A DNA stretch of 64,000 nucleotides from NCBI GenBank assembly GCA_966250015.1, contig CBINFS010000001.1, positions 232,065 to 296,064 on the forward strand. The letters are read 5' to 3'. This stretch comes from CBINFS01 sp966250015. Lineage in GTDB: Bacteria > Bacteroidota > Rhodothermia > Rhodothermales > DASSAV01. Position 1 is the stretch's first letter. Each line of letters starts with the position of its first letter. Below are positions 61,917 to 64,000 of the stretch, in pieces. Below the pieces are notes generated by a model. It made no database searches. It worked only from the letters and a program-made list of their open reading frames with translations, and had not been told where the DNA came from. Both the position numbers and the translations under genes were made by a program.

Positions 61917-64000
61917 CTACCGCTGGAACAGGTACTGGAACTTGAAGAACACCTGGCGGCTGGTGCGGATGAAGCCGTAGGGCTCGTCGTACTCGCCGTA
62001 CCCGTGGGTCGAGCCGACGTAGAACACGGTGAAGGGATTGATCTTGTACGACAACAGGGGCTCGAGCGACAGCACTTCGTCGAATTCGTTGTACTGGGTG
62101 ATCAGGCGCACCGAGAGCTCGCGCGAGAACTGGTAGCCCATGCCGGTACGAAGGATGAAGCCCTCGTAAAACTTCTCGTCGGAATCCAGCTTCTTCAGCC
62201 GGGAGTAGTTGAGCGACGAGGAGAAGGTGAGGCGGGGCAACGGCCTGATCGTCAGGTTTGAACCCGCCGAAAGCCTGCGCCCGGCGACCGGAACGTCTTC
62301 GTTCCGCGCGATGTCGCGCCCGAACGACACGTACCCGCCTCCGTTGATCTTGTCGCTGAAGTTGGTATTGACGTTGACCAGGCCGGTGACCAGCCCGCTG
62401 AAGTCGACGTCTTTGTACCGTTCGCGTTTTGCCACGACCTCGGTATAGAGGTACGTCTGCCCTTTCAGCTCGGCGCTGAGGCTCGGAACGATTGCCTCGT
62501 CCTTTTTCCCCCACCCGTAATCCATCGTCTTGACGAAGAACACGCCAGGCGACAGGCGGACGAAGAAGCTGTTTTTGGGGTAGACGTGGATGCGCTGGTA
62601 GGTCCTCAGCTGGTGCCGGTCGTTCAGCGTCACGAAGCCGTTGTCGGTGCGGAAGGTCGGGCTGTAGGCGGAGTAGTCGGCCCCGAAGTTCCAGTGTCGC
62701 GTGCCGCGGTCGAGGGTGGTATAGAAAGCGAACCCCTGGAACGACTCGCCGTCGAAGCCGATCGTGTGCCGGCCGTTGGCGAAGGTGCCCTCGTCGAGGT
62801 CTTCGGTCAGCGAGGGGTCGTCCGGCTCCACCGTGCTGCTCAGGGCGACCTGGGTCTCCAGGGTGTAATTCTTAAAAAACTGCAACCGGAGGTCCGAGCT
62901 GATGACGGTACCCGAGCCGCCGTCGAACAGGCGGCGGTCGGTGACGATGCCGCCGACGAACGAGTTGTTCCCCAGGGAATGGCGCACGCGCAGGATGTTC
63001 GATACGCTACGCCCGGCGGTAACGAGCTCGCTCCGGTCCTGGAACGGCATCAGCATCGGTGTGGCGTCGTCGACGGCCGAGAGGAAGCCGATGCGGGTCT
63101 GCCCCATCCGGCCGGTCATCTTGGCTGCGGCGATCGGGCTGTTGATGGAGCGGGTGTAGACCACGTTCAGCCAGCTATTGAACATGTCGGCGCCTTCCTG
63201 GAAGAACGGGCGGCGCTCGGGATAAAAGAGCGCAACGGTCGAGTTGACGTCGATCTGCGCGGCGTCGGACTCGATCTGGCTGAAGTCGGGGTTGATGGTG
63301 GCTTCGGCGGCGAGGCTCGACGTGAAGTCGTAGCGCATGTTGAGGGAGAGCTCCCCGTTTACCTTATCGTTCTTGTAGCCTTCGCCGGGGTTGTCGGAGT
63401 CGATCAGGGCGCCGGCCTGGTAGCCCACCACCGAAGGCATGATCTGGAGGCTGGTGCCGGGCTTAACCCCCTGTATCCCCGTGATGGAGCCGAACTGGCA
63501 CATCAGGCAGGGGTCGTTGCCGTTGACGGTGGCCCACGAGTAGATCCGGCGCACGTCGCGCGGATGGTTCCGGATGAAGGTGGCCTTCCACTCCTGGACC
63601 GGCCGGTTCGGGAAACGCAGCGAGCTCATCGGGACCTTGATCTCTACCTGGTATCCGGTCGGAGTGATCTTCCCCTCCGAGTAGTAGATCATGTCGAAAC
63701 CGACGTCTTCGCTTCCATTCGGGCTCATGAGCAGGTCGCCCTGGACCCCTAAGGGGTTGACGAAGATCTCGTACGCCTGGGTGGCGTCGCCGTAGGTGTC
63801 GATCAGGAAGCCGACCCAGTCGTCGCTGAACATTTCGTCGCGGTTGCGCAGGTTGGCCCGGATCGATTTGGGATCGTCGAAGGCGCGGAAGGCGACGTAC
63901 AGGTTGCCTTCGTCGTACGTGATGAACGCTTCGGTGTCGACCTGGGGCTCGAGCTGATCGCCGGGCTGGACCTCGGTAAACCCGCTGATACGGACGGCGT
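61917..64000 (-). CDS. CBM9-like/DUF5916 outer-membrane protein, C-terminal part (runs off right edge)
   Basis: An open frame of 694 codons enters from beyond base 64000 and stops at 61917. The first visible residues (AVRISGFTEVQPGDQLEP, then EAFITYDEGNLYVAFRAFDD) belong to the CBM9-like domain. The DUF5916 hallmark follows: NPDFSQIESDAAQIDVNS and FYPERRPFFQEGADMF. The rest is a beta-barrel ending FFKFQYLFQR. It is a paralogue of the protein at 15121-17325 but diverged well outside the hallmark. The true start and signal peptide are outside the window. Confidence 0.88.
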   Translation of the reverse strand, partial: AVRISGFTEVQPGDQLEPQVDTEAFITYDEGNLYVAFRAFDDPKSIRANLRNRDEMFSDDWVGFLIDTYGDATQAYEIFVNPLGVQGDLLMSPNGSEDVGFDMIYYSEGKITPTGYQVEIKVPMSSLRFPNRPVQEWKATFIRNHPRDVRRIYSWATVNGNDPCLMCQFGSITGIQGVKPGTSLQIMPSVVGYQAGALIDSDNPGEGYKNDKVNGELSLNMRYDFTSSLAAEATINPDFSQIESDAAQIDVNSTVALFYPERRPFFQEGADMFNSWLNVVYTRSINSPIAAAKMTGRMGQTRIGFLSAVDDATPMLMPFQDRSELVTAGRSVSNILRVRHSLGNNSFVGGIVTDRRLFDGGSGTVISSDLRLQFFKNYTLETQVALSSTVEPDDPSLTEDLDEGTFANGRHTIGFDGESFQGFAFYTTLDRGTRHWNFGADYSAYSPTFRTDNGFVTLNDRHQLRTYQRIHVYPKNSFFVRLSPGVFFVKTMDYGWGKKDEAIVPSLSAELKGQTYLYTEVVAKRERYKDVDFSGLVTGLVNVNTNFSDKINGGGYVSFGRDIARNEDVPVAGRRLSAGSNLTIRPLPRLTFSSSLNYSRLKKLDSDEKFYEGFILRTGMGYQFSRELSVRLITQYNEFDEVLSLEPLLSYKINPFTVFYVGSTHGYGEYDEPYGFIRTSRQVFFKFQYLFQR

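Overview
The window looks like chromosomal DNA from a free-living bacterium of the Bacteroidota/Rhodothermota branch (Rhodothermales- or Balneola-like). This is inferred from a short 279-residue housekeeping sigma factor without region 1.1, two CBM9/DUF5916 outer-membrane barrel proteins, a Bacteroidetes-style GNAT enzyme with a Cys-rich tail, a catalytic/non-catalytic M16 peptidase pair, and a folP-cdaA neighbourhood. Base composition is moderately GC-rich throughout. I see no rRNA, tRNA, CRISPR array, prophage or insertion sequence.

Layout. 0-10 kb: the start of an exported protein (cut by the window edge), an acyl-CoA carboxylase beta subunit, a protein of unknown function with a repeated PLWxQFR motif, an endonuclease/exonuclease/phosphatase-fold lipoprotein, a membrane-anchored MsrA-MsrB fusion, UvrA and a GNAT acetyltransferase. 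10.3-11.1 kb is gene-free and carries REP-like palindromes. 11-25 kb: a small lipoprotein, a FadL-type porin, TrpB2, a DUF5916 protein, a two-gene unit of a Ddl-like ATP-grasp ligase and a KamA-family radical SAM aminomutase, a degenerate GGDEF protein, phosphopentomutase with a DUF3267 membrane protein, and L-2-hydroxyglutarate oxidase. 25-32 kb: the M16 pair, a PD-(D/E)XK-like orphan, and a flotillin/NfeD operon.

32-44 kb: an ammonium operon (outer-membrane protein, AmtB, PII), a topoisomerase IB/SDR coupled pair, the sigma factor, a GH3-family protein, a DinB protein, and a folP-cdaA-pcm run that ties folate, c-di-AMP and protein repair. 44.7-54 kb: a 7TM histidine kinase, a large peptidase/beta-propeller/barrel fusion, a metal P1B ATPase with a CSC motif, a Tat-exported GH5 enzyme and a DUF2231-Rieske fusion. 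54-62 kb is more accessory: two SDR/epimerase genes, an amidohydrolase with an outer-membrane companion, an ATC-hydrolase-like gene, a glycine-zipper protein, a RidA homologue, and a toxin-antitoxin locus whose toxin reading frame is broken. The right end is a second DUF5916 protein that runs off the window.

Most genes are single units or two- to three-gene operons separated by clear hairpin terminators. The best candidate for an undescribed function is the ATP-grasp/aminomutase pair at 17.9-20.2 kb. The aminomutase has Gln in place of one of the two Asp residues that bind the lysine side chain in lysine 2,3-aminomutase, and its partner is a Ddl relative outside any cell-wall cluster.
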